Below, piece after piece: positions 26,818 to 35,559 of a stretch of DNA of 64,000 nucleotides (within the stretch, counting starts at the first letter, position 1; every line of letters begins with the position of its first letter). The position numbers and the translations under genes were made by a program. The stretch comes from Pseudoxanthomonas indica (GTDB taxonomy: Bacteria > Pseudomonadota > Gammaproteobacteria > Xanthomonadales > Xanthomonadaceae). A model generated the notes under the pieces. The model was not told the DNA's origin. It saw nothing but the letters and a program-made list of their open reading frames with translations, and did no database searches. The stretch is taken from the NCBI RefSeq assembly GCF_900167565.1, contig NZ_FUZV01000002.1, positions 992,001 through 1,056,000 of the forward strand. Direction: 5' to 3'.

Positions 26818-27561
26818 ATGAGCAAACCCCTGCAAGGCGAAATCGCCCTGGTCACCGGCGCCAGCCGTGGCATTGGCGCGGCCATCGCCGATGAACTCGC
26901 CGCACAGGGCGCCATCGTGATCGGCACGGCCACCTCGGCCGGCGGCGCGCAGGCCATTGGCGAACGCCTGTCCGAACGCGGCGGCCATGGTCGCGAACTC
27001 AACGTCACCGATGCCGCTGCGCTGGAAGCGCTGATCGATGACATCAGCAAGCAGATCGGTCCGATCTCGATCCTGGTCAACAACGCCGGCATCACCCGCG
27101 ACAATCTGCTGATGCGCATGAAGGACGAGGAATGGAATGACATCCTCGACACCAACCTCACCAGCGTCTACCGCACTTCCAAGGCAGTGATGCGCGGCAT
27201 GATGAAGGCGCGCAAGGGCCGCATCATCAACATCGCCTCGGTGGTGGGCGTGACCGGTAATCCCGGCCAGACCAACTACGCCGCGGCCAAGGCCGGCATC
27301 ATTGCCTTCAGCAAATCCTTGGCCAAGGAAATCGGCAGCCGCGGCGTCACCGTCAATGTGGTTGCGCCCGGTTTCATCGACACCGACATGACCAAGGCCC
27401 TGCCGGACGACGCCAAGAGCGCACTCATCGGACAGATCGCCCTGGGTCGCCTGGGCGAACCGGCCGACATCGCCCGCGCGGTGTCGTTCCTGGCTGGCCC
27501 GGCCGGCGCCTACATCACCGGCGAAACCCTGCACGTCAACGGCGGCATGTACATGCCCTGA
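26818..27561 (+). CDS. fabG: 3-oxoacyl-ACP reductase FabG
   Basis: An NADPH-dependent SDR of 247 residues that reduces beta-ketoacyl-ACP. Coenzyme loop TGASRGIGAA, NNAG motif LVNNAGITRDN, and catalytic YAAAKAG are all present. The C-terminus EPADIARAVSFLAGPAGAYI-TGETLHVNGGMYM is the standard FabG end. It lies between fabD and acpP. Confidence 0.97.
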   Translation: MSKPLQGEIALVTGASRGIGAAIADELAAQGAIVIGTATSAGGAQAIGERLSERGGHGRELNVTDAAALEALIDDISKQIGPISILVNNAGITRDNLLMRMKDEEWNDILDTNLTSVYRTSKAVMRGMMKARKGRIINIASVVGVTGNPGQTNYAAAKAGIIAFSKSLAKEIGSRGVTVNVVAPGFIDTDMTKALPDDAKSALIGQIALGRLGEPADIARAVSFLAGPAGAYITGETLHVNGGMYMP

Positions 27562-27709
27562 GGTAAAAAATAGCGTTAAGTGGTTGATTCGGTGACAGTT
27601 GCCAAACCCTGCCAGCCGCCATCGGTTTCCACTACACTATCCCCCGGTTTGCCGCGCCCGCGTGGCAAAATCCAACTAGTCACCCAATCTCCGTCTGGAG
27701 CGATATCCA

Positions 27710-27949
27710 ATGAGCAGCATCGAAGAACGCGTCAAGAAAATCGTCGTCGAACAACTCGGCGTTAAGGAAGAAGAAGTCACCAACAGCGCATCGTTCGTCG
27801 ATGATCTGGGCGCCGACTCGCTGGACACCGTTGAACTGGTGATGGCGCTGGAAGAAGAATTCGAGTGCGAGATTCCGGACGAAGACGCCGAGAAGATCAC
27901 TTCGGTGCAGCAGGCCATTGACTACGTCAAGGCGCACGTCAAGGCGTAA
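27710..27949 (+). CDS. acpP: Acyl carrier protein
   Basis: A 79-residue acidic protein with the phosphopantetheine attachment site [20 protein letters not shown] (Ser in DSLD). It carries growing acyl chains. The 148-base gap upstream contains a possible -10-like TACACT at 27633-27638 with no good -35, in keeping with acpP often having its own promoter. Confidence 0.97.
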   Translation: MSSIEERVKKIVVEQLGVKEEEVTNSASFVDDLGADSLDTVELVMALEEEFECEIPDEDAEKITSVQQAIDYVKAHVKA

Positions 27950-28050
27950 TGATTTGCCCGCAAGGGAACGTGCCGGGGCCGCGAATGCGGCCCTGCGCAT
28001 GTGTGGGGTAAGCAACACCGAACACCTTCAACCGCATCGAGGAAATTTCC

Positions 28051-29292
28051 ATGAGCCAACGTCGCCGAGTCGTCATCACCGGTATGGGCCTGGTCTCGCC
28101 GCTGGGCAATGACATGGCCAGCAGCTGGGACGGCATCGTCAATGGCCGCTCCGGCATCGGGCATGTCACGTCCTTCGATGCATCGCAGTTCACCACCCAG
28201 ATTGCCGGCGAGATCCGCAACTTCGATCCCACCACCTTCGTCTCGCCCAAAGACGCCAAGAAGATGGATCCGTTCATCCACTACGGCATCGCCGCGTCGT
28301 TCATGGCGCTGGATGATTCGGGCCTGGAGATCACCGAAGCCAATGCCGAGCGCATCGGCGCGATTGTCGGTTCCGGCATCGGCGGCATCCACGGCATCGA
28401 AGAGCAGACCATCAAGCTTCACGAAGGCGGCCCGCGCAAGGTCTCGCCGTTCTACGTGCCCAGCACCATCATCAACATGCTGCCCGGCCAGCTGTCGATC
28501 CTCAAAGGCCTGAAGGGTCCGAGCTTCTCGGTCGTCTCGGCCTGCGCCACCTCCAACCACTCCATTGGCGTGGCCATGCGCACCATCCAGTACGGCGATG
28601 CCGACGTGATGGTGGCCGGCGGTGCCGAACTCGGCTCCTCGCCGACCTCCATGGCCGGCTTCTGCACCATGAAGGCCATGTCCACCCGCAACGACGAGCC
28701 CACCAAGGCTTCTCGTCCCTGGGACAAGGACCGCGACGGCTTCGTGCTGGGCGACGGCGCCGGCGTGCTGATCCTGGAAGAGTACGAACACGCCAAGGCG
28801 CGCGGTGCGCGCATCTATGCCGAACTGGTCGGCTTCGGCTCCAGCTCCGACGCCCACCACATGACCGCACCCAGCGAAAACGGCGAAGGCCCGGCCCGCT
28901 GCCTGGTGGCCGCGCTCAAGGACTCGGGCCTCAATCCGGAGCAGGTGGAATACCTCAACGCGCACGGCACCTCCACGCCGCTGGGCGATCTGGCCGAAAC
29001 CCTGGCCATCAAGCGCGCGCTGGGCGACCACGCCTACAAGATGATGGTCAGCTCGACCAAGTCGATGACCGGCCACCTCCTGGGCGCGGCGGGCGGTGCG
29101 GAAGCGATCTTCTCGGTGCTGGCGATCCACCACGGCATCATCCCGCCGACCATCAACCTGGACGAAGCCAGCGAAGGCTGCGATCTGGATTACGTGCCGC
29201 ACACCGCGCGCGAGAAGAAGATCGACGTGGCCGTGTCCAATGGCTTTGGTTTTGGTGGCACCAACGGCACGTTGGTGTTCAAGCGCATCTAA
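28051..29292 (+). CDS. fabF: Beta-ketoacyl-ACP synthase II
   Basis: Elongating condensing enzyme of type II fatty acid synthesis, 413 residues. The catalytic Cys is in SVVSACATSNHSIG, with the two histidines in LNAHGTSTPLGD and KSMTGHLLGAAGG. The C-terminus FGFGGTNGTLVFKRI is canonical. A cluster of palindromic repeats follows it. Confidence 0.97.
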   Translation: MSQRRRVVITGMGLVSPLGNDMASSWDGIVNGRSGIGHVTSFDASQFTTQIAGEIRNFDPTTFVSPKDAKKMDPFIHYGIAASFMALDDSGLEITEANAERIGAIVGSGIGGIHGIEEQTIKLHEGGPRKVSPFYVPSTIINMLPGQLSILKGLKGPSFSVVSACATSNHSIGVAMRTIQYGDADVMVAGGAELGSSPTSMAGFCTMKAMSTRNDEPTKASRPWDKDRDGFVLGDGAGVLILEEYEHAKARGARIYAELVGFGSSSDAHHMTAPSENGEGPARCLVAALKDSGLNPEQVEYLNAHGTSTPLGDLAETLAIKRALGDHAYKMMVSSTKSMTGHLLGAAGGAEAIFSVLAIHHGIIPPTINLDEASEGCDLDYVPHTAREKKIDVAVSNGFGFGGTNGTLVFKRI

Positions 29293-29299
29293 AAAGCGG

Positions 29300-29482
29300 G
29301 CCCTCACCCCAGCCCTCTCCCGCACGCGGGAGAGGGGGCACGAAGCCGGCCCTCACCCTGGTCCTCTCCTGCAAGCGGGAGAGGGGGCACATGATGTTTC
29401 GGCTTTCCCCTTCTCCCGCTTGCGGGAGAAGGTGCCCGCAGGGCGGATGAGGGCAAGCCGCTCGCGCGATGAGGGCAAGCCA
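29300..29482. repeat. Cluster of three GC-rich palindromic intergenic repeats
   Basis: Three related units, each with a core like CTCTCCCGCAAGCGGGAGAG and a flank resembling CCCTCACCCC or its complement, occur at about 29301-29336, 29349-29388 and 29407-29451. Single copies of the same family are at 37645-37687 and 51141-51180. They look like xanthomonad multi-copy palindromic elements and may act as folded RNA at operon ends. Confidence 0.8.
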
Positions 29483-29532
29483 CCCGCGCCACCCATCCGA
29501 AAGTCCCAAGCGCAAATGCGACAATCACCGCC

Positions 29533-30897
29533 ATGATCCTGTCCCAAGCGCTCCCCCCCGACACCGACCTGCTCGCGCTGCATCGCCGCGATCCCCAGCG
29601 CTATCCCGTGCTGCTGGAATCGGTCGCCTCCGGCACCGTGCAAGGCCGCTGGGATCTGCTGCTGATGGCCGCACCCGGTGACGGCTTCGTCCTGCACCAC
29701 GACGGCCTGCGCGACCTTGCCGGCAACACAATCGAACACGGCTTCCTCGACGAACTCGATGCCCGCTGGCAATCCCGGCGCATCGATCGCGAAGAACCGC
29801 GCTGGCCATTCCGCGGCGGCTGGGCGCTGCTGCTGAGCTACGAACTGGCGGGCGAAGTGGAACCCGTCCTGCAGCTGCCACCACGCACCGACCCCGATGC
29901 CATGCCCGTGGCCGTGGCGCTGCGTTGCCCCGCTGCGATCCTGCGCGACCGTGGCACCGGCGATTGCGTGGCCGTGGCCGAACCCGGCAACGAAGCGCTG
30001 CTGGAACAACTGCACGCCGATCTCGCCGCGCCCGCCATCGCGCCGCTACCGGCATGGCGCGCCCCCGATGCCATCGACGAAGACCCACCGCAGCGCTTCA
30101 CCGATGGCGTCACCCGCATCCTCGACTACCTTGCCGCGGGCGACGTCTTCCAGGTCAACCTGTCGCGCGCCTGGAGCGCGAAGTACGCCGCACCGCTGGC
30201 ACCGGCCGCGTTGTATGACCGCCTGCGCAGCGCCAATCCCGCACCGTTCGCCGGCCTGTTCGCCGGCGACAACTGGGCCGTGGTCAGCTCCTCACCCGAG
30301 CGTCTGGTCTCGGTGCGCGGCGAGGTGGTCGAGACGCGCCCGATCGCCGGCACCCGCCCGCGCTTCCCCGGCGATGACGATGCCGCGCGCATCCGCGAAC
30401 TGGTCGGCCATCCCAAGGAACGCGCCGAACACGTGATGCTGATCGATCTGGAGCGCAACGACCTGGGCCGGGTCTGCACGCCCGGCAGCGTGCAGGTCGA
30501 TGAGTTGATGACGGTCGAGAGCTACGCCCACGTCCACCACATCGTCAGCAACGTACGCGGCCACCTTCGCAGCGACGCCACTCCGGGCGATGTCATCCGC
30601 GCCACCTTTCCCGGCGGCACCATCACCGGCTGCCCCAAGGTCCGCTGCATGCAGATCATCGGCGAACTGGAACAGGTCGCCCGCGGCGCCTACACGGGTG
30701 CGTTCGGCTGGCTCAACCGCGACGGCGACCTCGACCTCAACATCCTGATCCGCAGCGCCGAAGTGTTGCCGGCCGGGCAGGGCAGCGAAGTGCGCTTCCG
30801 CACCGGCGCCGGCATCGTCGCCGACTCCGATCCGGACAAGGAGCTGGACGAAACCCGCGCCAAGGCCCGCGGCCTGTTGAAGGCGCTGGAACCCTGA
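29533..30897 (+). CDS. pabB: Aminodeoxychorismate synthase component I
   Basis: Makes 4-amino-4-deoxychorismate for folate. 454 residues. Chorismate-binding signatures are GDVFQVNLSRAW, TRPIAGTRPRFPG, EHVMLIDLERNDLGRV, the catalytic lysine region GTITGCPKVRCMQIIGELE and the closing RTGAGIVADSDPDKELDE. These distinguish it from anthranilate synthase only modestly; the genomic position, where pabC sits in Pseudomonas, favours PabB. The glutamine amidotransferase partner PabA is not adjacent. Confidence 0.9.
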   Translation: MILSQALPPDTDLLALHRRDPQRYPVLLESVASGTVQGRWDLLLMAAPGDGFVLHHDGLRDLAGNTIEHGFLDELDARWQSRRIDREEPRWPFRGGWALLLSYELAGEVEPVLQLPPRTDPDAMPVAVALRCPAAILRDRGTGDCVAVAEPGNEALLEQLHADLAAPAIAPLPAWRAPDAIDEDPPQRFTDGVTRILDYLAAGDVFQVNLSRAWSAKYAAPLAPAALYDRLRSANPAPFAGLFAGDNWAVVSSSPERLVSVRGEVVETRPIAGTRPRFPGDDDAARIRELVGHPKERAEHVMLIDLERNDLGRVCTPGSVQVDELMTVESYAHVHHIVSNVRGHLRSDATPGDVIRATFPGGTITGCPKVRCMQIIGELEQVARGAYTGAFGWLNRDGDLDLNILIRSAEVLPAGQGSEVRFRTGAGIVADSDPDKELDETRAKARGLLKALEP

Positions 30898-30965
30898 TCG
30901 AGCCACGACGAACCGAGAAGGGACTTCGCGCTGTCCCCTGAACGACGGGCTTCGCGCGATCCCCT

Positions 30966-31132
30966 TTGGGAGGGGCTTCAGCCCCGAACCACGCAGCAAC
31001 CCAGCCCCCGATCAATCCGCTACCTGCAGCGGCATCCAAACAAGGGATGGCGTTTCCCATGCAGATGAAGCCCAACCTCTGAGAGCTTCGGGGCTGAAGC
31101 ACCTCCTACAGAGGTGAAGCCCCTTCTACAGG
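30966..31132. repeat. REP-type repeat pair (REPIN-like) between pabB and mltG
   Basis: An inverted pair: GGGAGGGGCTTCAGCCCCGA near 30966-30986 and TCGGGGCTGAAGCACCTCCT near 31087-31108, followed by a third partial copy (GGTGAAGCCCCTTCTACAG). The 320-base gap 30898-31219 holds nothing else that I can support. This is the same element family as at 40629-40749. Confidence 0.75.
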
Positions 31133-31219
31133 GCTTTCGCTTCGTCCTGGCCTGTCAAGAATCGCGGCTGCCACCTCCAGCAGGTATCCTGCCCCCTTCT
31201 CCCTGATTACGAGACGCCC

Positions 31220-32287
31220 GTGGCTTCAGGCTGCAAGCGCGGTTGCCGCACCATCGCCCTCACCCTGTTGTTGCTGATCCTGGCCGGCGCTGCCGCAGGC
31301 GCGTGGTTCTGGCAGCGCTACAGCAGCTTCGCCGACCAGCCCCTGCAGCAGATCACCCAGCCCACCTCGGTGGAAGTGGCCAGCGGCGATTCTTTCGCCC
31401 GCGTGCTGCGCAAGATCCGCGCGCAGGGCGTCACCGCCGGCAATGATCTGGAATGGCAGGCGTTGGCGCGCCAGCTCGACGCCGCCGGCAAGCTCAAGGT
31501 CGGCGAATACGCCCTGGCTCCCGGCACCACCCCGCGCGATCTGCTGGTGCGCATGCGCGACGGCAAGACCCTGCAATTCCGCTTCACCATCGTCGAAGGC
31601 TGGAACATCCGCCAACTGCGCAACGCGCTCAAGGCCGCCACCCCGCTCAAGCAGCAGACCGCGGATCTGGACGACGCCGCGCTGATGAGCAAGCTCGGCT
31701 TCGCCGGCCAGCATCCGGAAGGCCGCTTCCTGCCCGAGACCTACGTCTACACCAGCAGCGAATCCGACTTCGACGTGCTCAAGCGCGCCCACGAGGCGAT
31801 GGACAAGGCGCTGGCCGAGGCCTGGAAAGATCGCGACCCGCAAGCGCCGCTGTCCTCGCCGGAAGAAGCGCTGATCCTCGCTTCCATCGTCGAAAAGGAA
31901 ACCGGCATCGCCGAAGAACGCCCGGCCATTGCCGGCGTGTTCGCACGCCGCCTGAAAATCGGCATGCGCCTGCAGACCGATCCCACCGTGATCTACGGCA
32001 TTGGCTCGCGCTACGACGGCAACATCCGCAAGGCCGACCTGCTCACCGACACCCCGTACAACACCTACACCCGTGCCGGCCTGCCACCCACGCCGATCGC
32101 CATGCCCGGCGTGGACGCGCTGCAGGCGGCGGTGCAACCCCAGCCCGGCAACGCCCTGTATTTCGTGGCCGTGGGCGATGGTAGTGGCCGGCATGTATTC
32201 ACCGGCTCGCTGCAGGAACACAATGCCGCCGTGGCGCGCTACCTGGTGACGCGCCGGCAGACTCTGGACAAGGCGAAGCAGCAATGA
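31220..32287 (+). CDS. mltG: Endolytic murein transglycosylase MltG
   Basis: An inner-membrane lytic transglycosylase thought to cut nascent glycan strands and set their length. One N-terminal transmembrane helix (IALTLLLLILAGAAAGAWFW), a LysM-like region, then the YceG catalytic domain with the key Glu in ILASIVEKETGIAEE and the later LQTDPTVIYGIG and PYNTYTRAGLPPTPIAMPG. 355 residues. Start is GTG at 31220. Its stop overlaps the tmk start (ATGA). Confidence 0.94.
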   Translation: MASGCKRGCRTIALTLLLLILAGAAAGAWFWQRYSSFADQPLQQITQPTSVEVASGDSFARVLRKIRAQGVTAGNDLEWQALARQLDAAGKLKVGEYALAPGTTPRDLLVRMRDGKTLQFRFTIVEGWNIRQLRNALKAATPLKQQTADLDDAALMSKLGFAGQHPEGRFLPETYVYTSSESDFDVLKRAHEAMDKALAEAWKDRDPQAPLSSPEEALILASIVEKETGIAEERPAIAGVFARRLKIGMRLQTDPTVIYGIGSRYDGNIRKADLLTDTPYNTYTRAGLPPTPIAMPGVDALQAAVQPQPGNALYFVAVGDGSGRHVFTGSLQEHNAAVARYLVTRRQTLDKAKQQ

Positions 32288-32940
32288 GCCCCGGCATCCT
32301 CCGCCACCCGCATTTCATCAGCCTGGAAGGCGGCGAGGGCGCGGGCAAGACCAGCGCCATCACCGCCCTGCGCGAACAACTGCAGGCACGCGGCCACGAG
32401 GTGGTGCTGACCCGCGAACCCGGCGGCACCCCGCTGGCCGAACGCATCCGCGAGCTCATCCTGCAACCGCAGGGCGAAGCGCTGGTGCCCGACACCGAAC
32501 TGCTGCTGGTGTTCGCCGCGCGCGCCCAGCACGTGCAGCAGGTGATCCGCCCGGCGCTGCAGCGCGGCGCGTTCGTGGTGAGCGATCGCTTCACCGATTC
32601 CAGCTATGCCTACCAGGGCGAAGGCCGCGGCCTGGACCCGGCCTGGATTGCCGAACTGGAAAAGCGCGTGGTGGGCCTGCAACCCAGCCTGACCCTGCTG
32701 CTGGATCTGGACGTACGCGAAGGTCGCGCCCGCACCGCCGGCCGCGACCTGTGGCCGGACCGCATCGAGAGCGAGCAGGACGATTTCTTCGAACGCGTGC
32801 GCCAGGGTTACCGCAACCGCGCCGCCGCCGATCCGCAACGCTTCCGCCTGATTGACGCCAGCCAATCGCCGCAGCAGGTGGGCGAGTCCGTGCGCAACGC
32901 CATCTGGCAATGGCTGGAAACCCTGGACACGCTGGTATGA
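32284..32940 (+). CDS. tmk: Thymidylate kinase
   Basis: Phosphorylates dTMP to dTDP. P-loop LEGGEGAGKTSAI near residue 13, DR motif VVSDRFTDSSYAYQGEGRGL, and lid region ARTAGRDLWPDRIESEQDDF. 218 residues. It overlaps mltG upstream and holB downstream by four bases each. Confidence 0.97.
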   Translation: MSPGILRHPHFISLEGGEGAGKTSAITALREQLQARGHEVVLTREPGGTPLAERIRELILQPQGEALVPDTELLLVFAARAQHVQQVIRPALQRGAFVVSDRFTDSSYAYQGEGRGLDPAWIAELEKRVVGLQPSLTLLLDLDVREGRARTAGRDLWPDRIESEQDDFFERVRQGYRNRAAADPQRFRLIDASQSPQQVGESVRNAIWQWLETLDTLV

Positions 32941-33914
32941 GCGAGACCAACAGCCACGACACCGAGTTCTCGCCCTGGCAACAGCGCGCCTACGATCACG
33001 CCGTGGCCGCGCTCGACGCCGGTCGCCTCGGCCATGGCCTGCTGATCTGCGGCCCGTCCGGACTGGGCAAGCGCGCGGTCGCCGAACGCCTCGCCCTGCA
33101 CGTGCTTTCCGGCGGCGATCACAAGGTGGCCGTGCGCACCCGCCAGCTGATGACCGCCGGCACCCATCCGGATCTGCAGATCGTCAGCTTCATTCCCAAC
33201 AAGGAAGGCACGCGCCTGCGCACCGAGATCGTGATCGATCAGGTCCGCGATCTCTCGCGCAAGCTTTCACTGACGCCGCAATACGGCGTGGCGCAGGTGG
33301 CGATCATGGATCCCGCCGACGCCATCAACCGCTCCGCCTACAACGCACTGCTCAAGACCCTGGAAGAACCGGCTCCTGGCCGCTACCTGTGGCTGATCAG
33401 TGCGCAACCCGCGCGCCTGCCGGCCACCATCCGCAGCCGTTGCCAGCGCCTGGAATTCCGCCTGCCGCCGCGCGCCGAATCACTGGCCTGGCTGCAAGCC
33501 CAGGGCCATGTGGCCGCCGCCGCCGAAGAAGCGCTCGACGCCGCCCGCGGCCATCCCGGCCTGGCCGATGAATGGCTGCGCGGCGACGGCCTGGCCCTGC
33601 GCCGCAAGGTCATGGCGGACCTGGAAGCACTGGCGCGCGGCAAGGCCGGCGTGGTCGAGACCGCCCAACGCTGGGCCGGCGACGAGCTCGCCGACGATCG
33701 CCTGCGCCATGCCGCCGACCTCGTGCTGGCCCAGGCCAGCGGCTTGACCGAACCGGCGCGATTGAACAAGCTGGCGGCGTGGTTTGACCTGGCGAACCGG
33801 ACCCGGGATCTGCTCCGCACCACCGTGCGTGCCGACCTGGCCATCGCCGAACTGCTGCTGGCGTGGACGCGCCAGGCCAGCGAAGGGGCCGCTCGCCCGG
33901 CCCGCAACGGATAA
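32937..33914 (+). CDS. holB: DNA polymerase III subunit delta'
   Basis: Clamp-loader stator subunit, 325 residues, AAA+ fold. P-loop-like GPSGLGKRAVAE, then IDQVRDLSRKLSLTPQYGVA, IMDPADAINRSAYNALLKTL and the sensor region ATIRSRCQRLEF. The zinc-binding cysteine cluster present in the E. coli protein is not seen in the corresponding stretch before AGTHPDLQIV. Stop-start overlap with tmk; pilZ follows 15 bases later. Confidence 0.95.
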   Translation: MSETNSHDTEFSPWQQRAYDHAVAALDAGRLGHGLLICGPSGLGKRAVAERLALHVLSGGDHKVAVRTRQLMTAGTHPDLQIVSFIPNKEGTRLRTEIVIDQVRDLSRKLSLTPQYGVAQVAIMDPADAINRSAYNALLKTLEEPAPGRYLWLISAQPARLPATIRSRCQRLEFRLPPRAESLAWLQAQGHVAAAAEEALDAARGHPGLADEWLRGDGLALRRKVMADLEALARGKAGVVETAQRWAGDELADDRLRHAADLVLAQASGLTEPARLNKLAAWFDLANRTRDLLRTTVRADLAIAELLLAWTRQASEGAARPARNG

Positions 33915-33928
33915 AGGAAGGGAGCACG

Positions 33929-34285
33929 ATGAGTACAGCAGCCAGTGGTCGTCAGGGCATCCTGTCGTTGGCGGTCAAGGACAAGGCGGCGCTGTACAAC
34001 GCCTACATGCCGTACATGAAGAATGGCGGCATCTTCGTGCCCACGCCCAAGCGTTACTTCCTGGGCGATGAAGTCTTCCTGCTGCTCACCCTGCCCGAAT
34101 CCAGCGAACGCCTGCCGGTCGCCGGCAAGGTGGTGTGGGTCACCCCCGTCGGCGCCCAGGGCGCGCGCGCGGCGGGCATCGGCGTGCAGTTTCCGGAGAG
34201 CAGCGATGGCGAAGCCATCAAAAATCGCATCGAGACCTTGTTGGCCGGCACGCTGAGTGCGGATAAGCCGACGCATACGATGTAA
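33929..34285 (+). CDS. pilZ: PilZ domain protein (type IV pilus PilZ)
   Basis: A 118-residue single PilZ domain of the type IV pilus kind, opening with GRQGILSLAVKDKAALYNAY. YMKNGGIFVPTPKRYFLGDE and GIGVQFPESSDG match the core. As in other PilZ proteins of this class, the RxxxR c-di-GMP motif is lacking, so it probably works through PilB/FimX contacts. Start MSTAASG at 33929 is preceded by GGAAGGGAG. In Pseudomonas the next gene is tatD; here an AT-richer island begins instead. Confidence 0.92.
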   Translation: MSTAASGRQGILSLAVKDKAALYNAYMPYMKNGGIFVPTPKRYFLGDEVFLLLTLPESSERLPVAGKVVWVTPVGAQGARAAGIGVQFPESSDGEAIKNRIETLLAGTLSADKPTHTM

Positions 34286-34340
34286 GCGCAAGACCCGCGT
34301 CTGGGGGGACGCAAGCGCTGTTGATCGCTAAGGAGGGGCG

Positions 34341-34484
34341 ATGGCAGTGGGGAAGGGGAGCTACGAACTTACGAGGATTCTTGCCGCACTGGGGCTGATG
34401 GCTCTGGTGCCTTTGGTGTGGGCGACTGACTCTGCAAACGTCCCCTGCGCTTTTACGCACTTTCAGTGCCGATGCCGCATGTAA
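34341..34484 (+). CDS. Possible small secreted peptide (47 aa)
   Basis: ATG at 34341 follows a near-perfect ribosome binding site (AAGGAGGGGCG). The peptide begins MAVGKGSYELTRILAALGLM, has a hydrophobic core and a possible signal-peptidase site after LVPLVWA, and ends in a short Cys-rich tail FQCRCRM with three cysteines. No relative was recognised. It lies between pilZ and the nucleotidyltransferase island, where composition is already changing. It may instead be the decayed start of a longer gene. The rest of 34286-34599 shows no gene. Confidence 0.35.
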   Translation: MAVGKGSYELTRILAALGLMALVPLVWATDSANVPCAFTHFQCRCRM

Positions 34485-34599
34485 GGTGCGGCCGCCCTCA
34501 AGGATGAACGTCGAGCTCTCCGCTATTTATTCGAGCTAGATAGGCTGTCGGTTTGCGAAGTTGGGTCGCAGTACAAATCTCATCAAGCGAGGAGGCGGT

Positions 34600-35559
34600 A
34601 TGTCAGCAGAAGAATCTCTCAAGAAGCATGCCGATTTATCGTCTCGCAAGGCGCTTGCATCCGCTCGTCTTGAAACTGTGAAACACGCTTTTCAATCCGA
34701 TGAACTCCTGCGATCGTCTGATGTCATGACCTTCTGCGCAGGGTCGCTCAGCCGGTTGGAATCCGGAAAGAACTCAGATCTGGATATCTTCATTGTGTCG
34801 AACGGTTCGGATGTCCCTCCCCTGAAAACCGCGAGAATCCTTACCAGGGTGGCCGACCTCAATGAGAAGCTAGGATTTCCGCCATTCTCCGACGAACTGC
34901 GCTACATGAAGATTTATAGCAGAAAGGATATTGTGGAAGACACTGGGAAGCCCAGAGACGATTCCGAAAACTCATTCACGACTCGGATGTTGCTACTCCT
35001 TGAGGGATCCTCCCTATGCAATCAGGTGCTTCACGACGAAGTTGTGACCGAAATCTGCACAAATTATTTCAGGGATAACAAGGGGAAGGCTGACTTCAAG
35101 CCTTTGTTCTTGATCAATGACCTACTGAGATACTGGCGAACACTCTGCTTGAACTACGAACAATGCAGAGAAGACCCCGACAAGCCGTGGCGGAAAAAGA
35201 ACGTCAATTTGAAATTCAGTCGCATGACAACCGTCTATTCGAGCGTAGCAGTTCTAATGGTTGATCGCCCTGTCAGTGCGCAAGACTTCATTCCGAAGAT
35301 TTCTATGACACCATTGGAGCGCCTAGCATATGTTGTAGATCGAATTGGAGATCCGGAACTCGCATGCGGATTCGACGAATTCTTGAATCATTATTCAGCA
35401 TTCCTAAGAATAAAAGATAGCGCCAATCCAGAGCGGTTCTTGAAAGTAAAAAACACGAAGGAAAACGTCAGAACGTCAGCAGTCTATGTTTCCGACTACT
35501 TTCAGAAAATTCTTCTCCACAAGTCGCTTGGCGAATACTCTCGCTACCTGCTGATATGA
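34600..35559 (+). CDS. Pol-beta-superfamily nucleotidyltransferase, island gene
   Basis: A 319-residue protein with a minimal nucleotidyltransferase active site: Gly48-Ser49 followed by Asp60 and Asp62 in KNSDLDIFIV, the G-S...D-x-D pattern of polymerase-beta-type enzymes. A third acidic residue may be Glu99 in SDELRYMKIY. The C-terminal half is helical and includes FLINDLLRYWRTLCLNYEQ, reminiscent of GlnD/DUF294-type helical domains. It should add nucleotides to a protein, RNA or nucleotide substrate; which one is unknown. Start at 34600 is set by AGGAGG five bases upstream. Base composition is much AT-richer than the flanking chromosome. The next gene, a 2H phosphoesterase, overlaps it by four bases. 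Confidence 0.8.
   Translation: MSAEESLKKHADLSSRKALASARLETVKHAFQSDELLRSSDVMTFCAGSLSRLESGKNSDLDIFIVSNGSDVPPLKTARILTRVADLNEKLGFPPFSDELRYMKIYSRKDIVEDTGKPRDDSENSFTTRMLLLLEGSSLCNQVLHDEVVTEICTNYFRDNKGKADFKPLFLINDLLRYWRTLCLNYEQCREDPDKPWRKKNVNLKFSRMTTVYSSVAVLMVDRPVSAQDFIPKISMTPLERLAYVVDRIGDPELACGFDEFLNHYSAFLRIKDSANPERFLKVKNTKENVRTSAVYVSDYFQKILLHKSLGEYSRYLLI

Noticed and set aside
24622-27534. 970-codon open frame on the minus strand
   Set aside because: Antisense to fabH, fabD and fabG, all well supported. Composition is that of a shadow frame.
34561-34599. TTG start for the nucleotidyltransferase
   Set aside because: The ATG at 34600 has AGGAGG at ideal spacing; the TTG has none.
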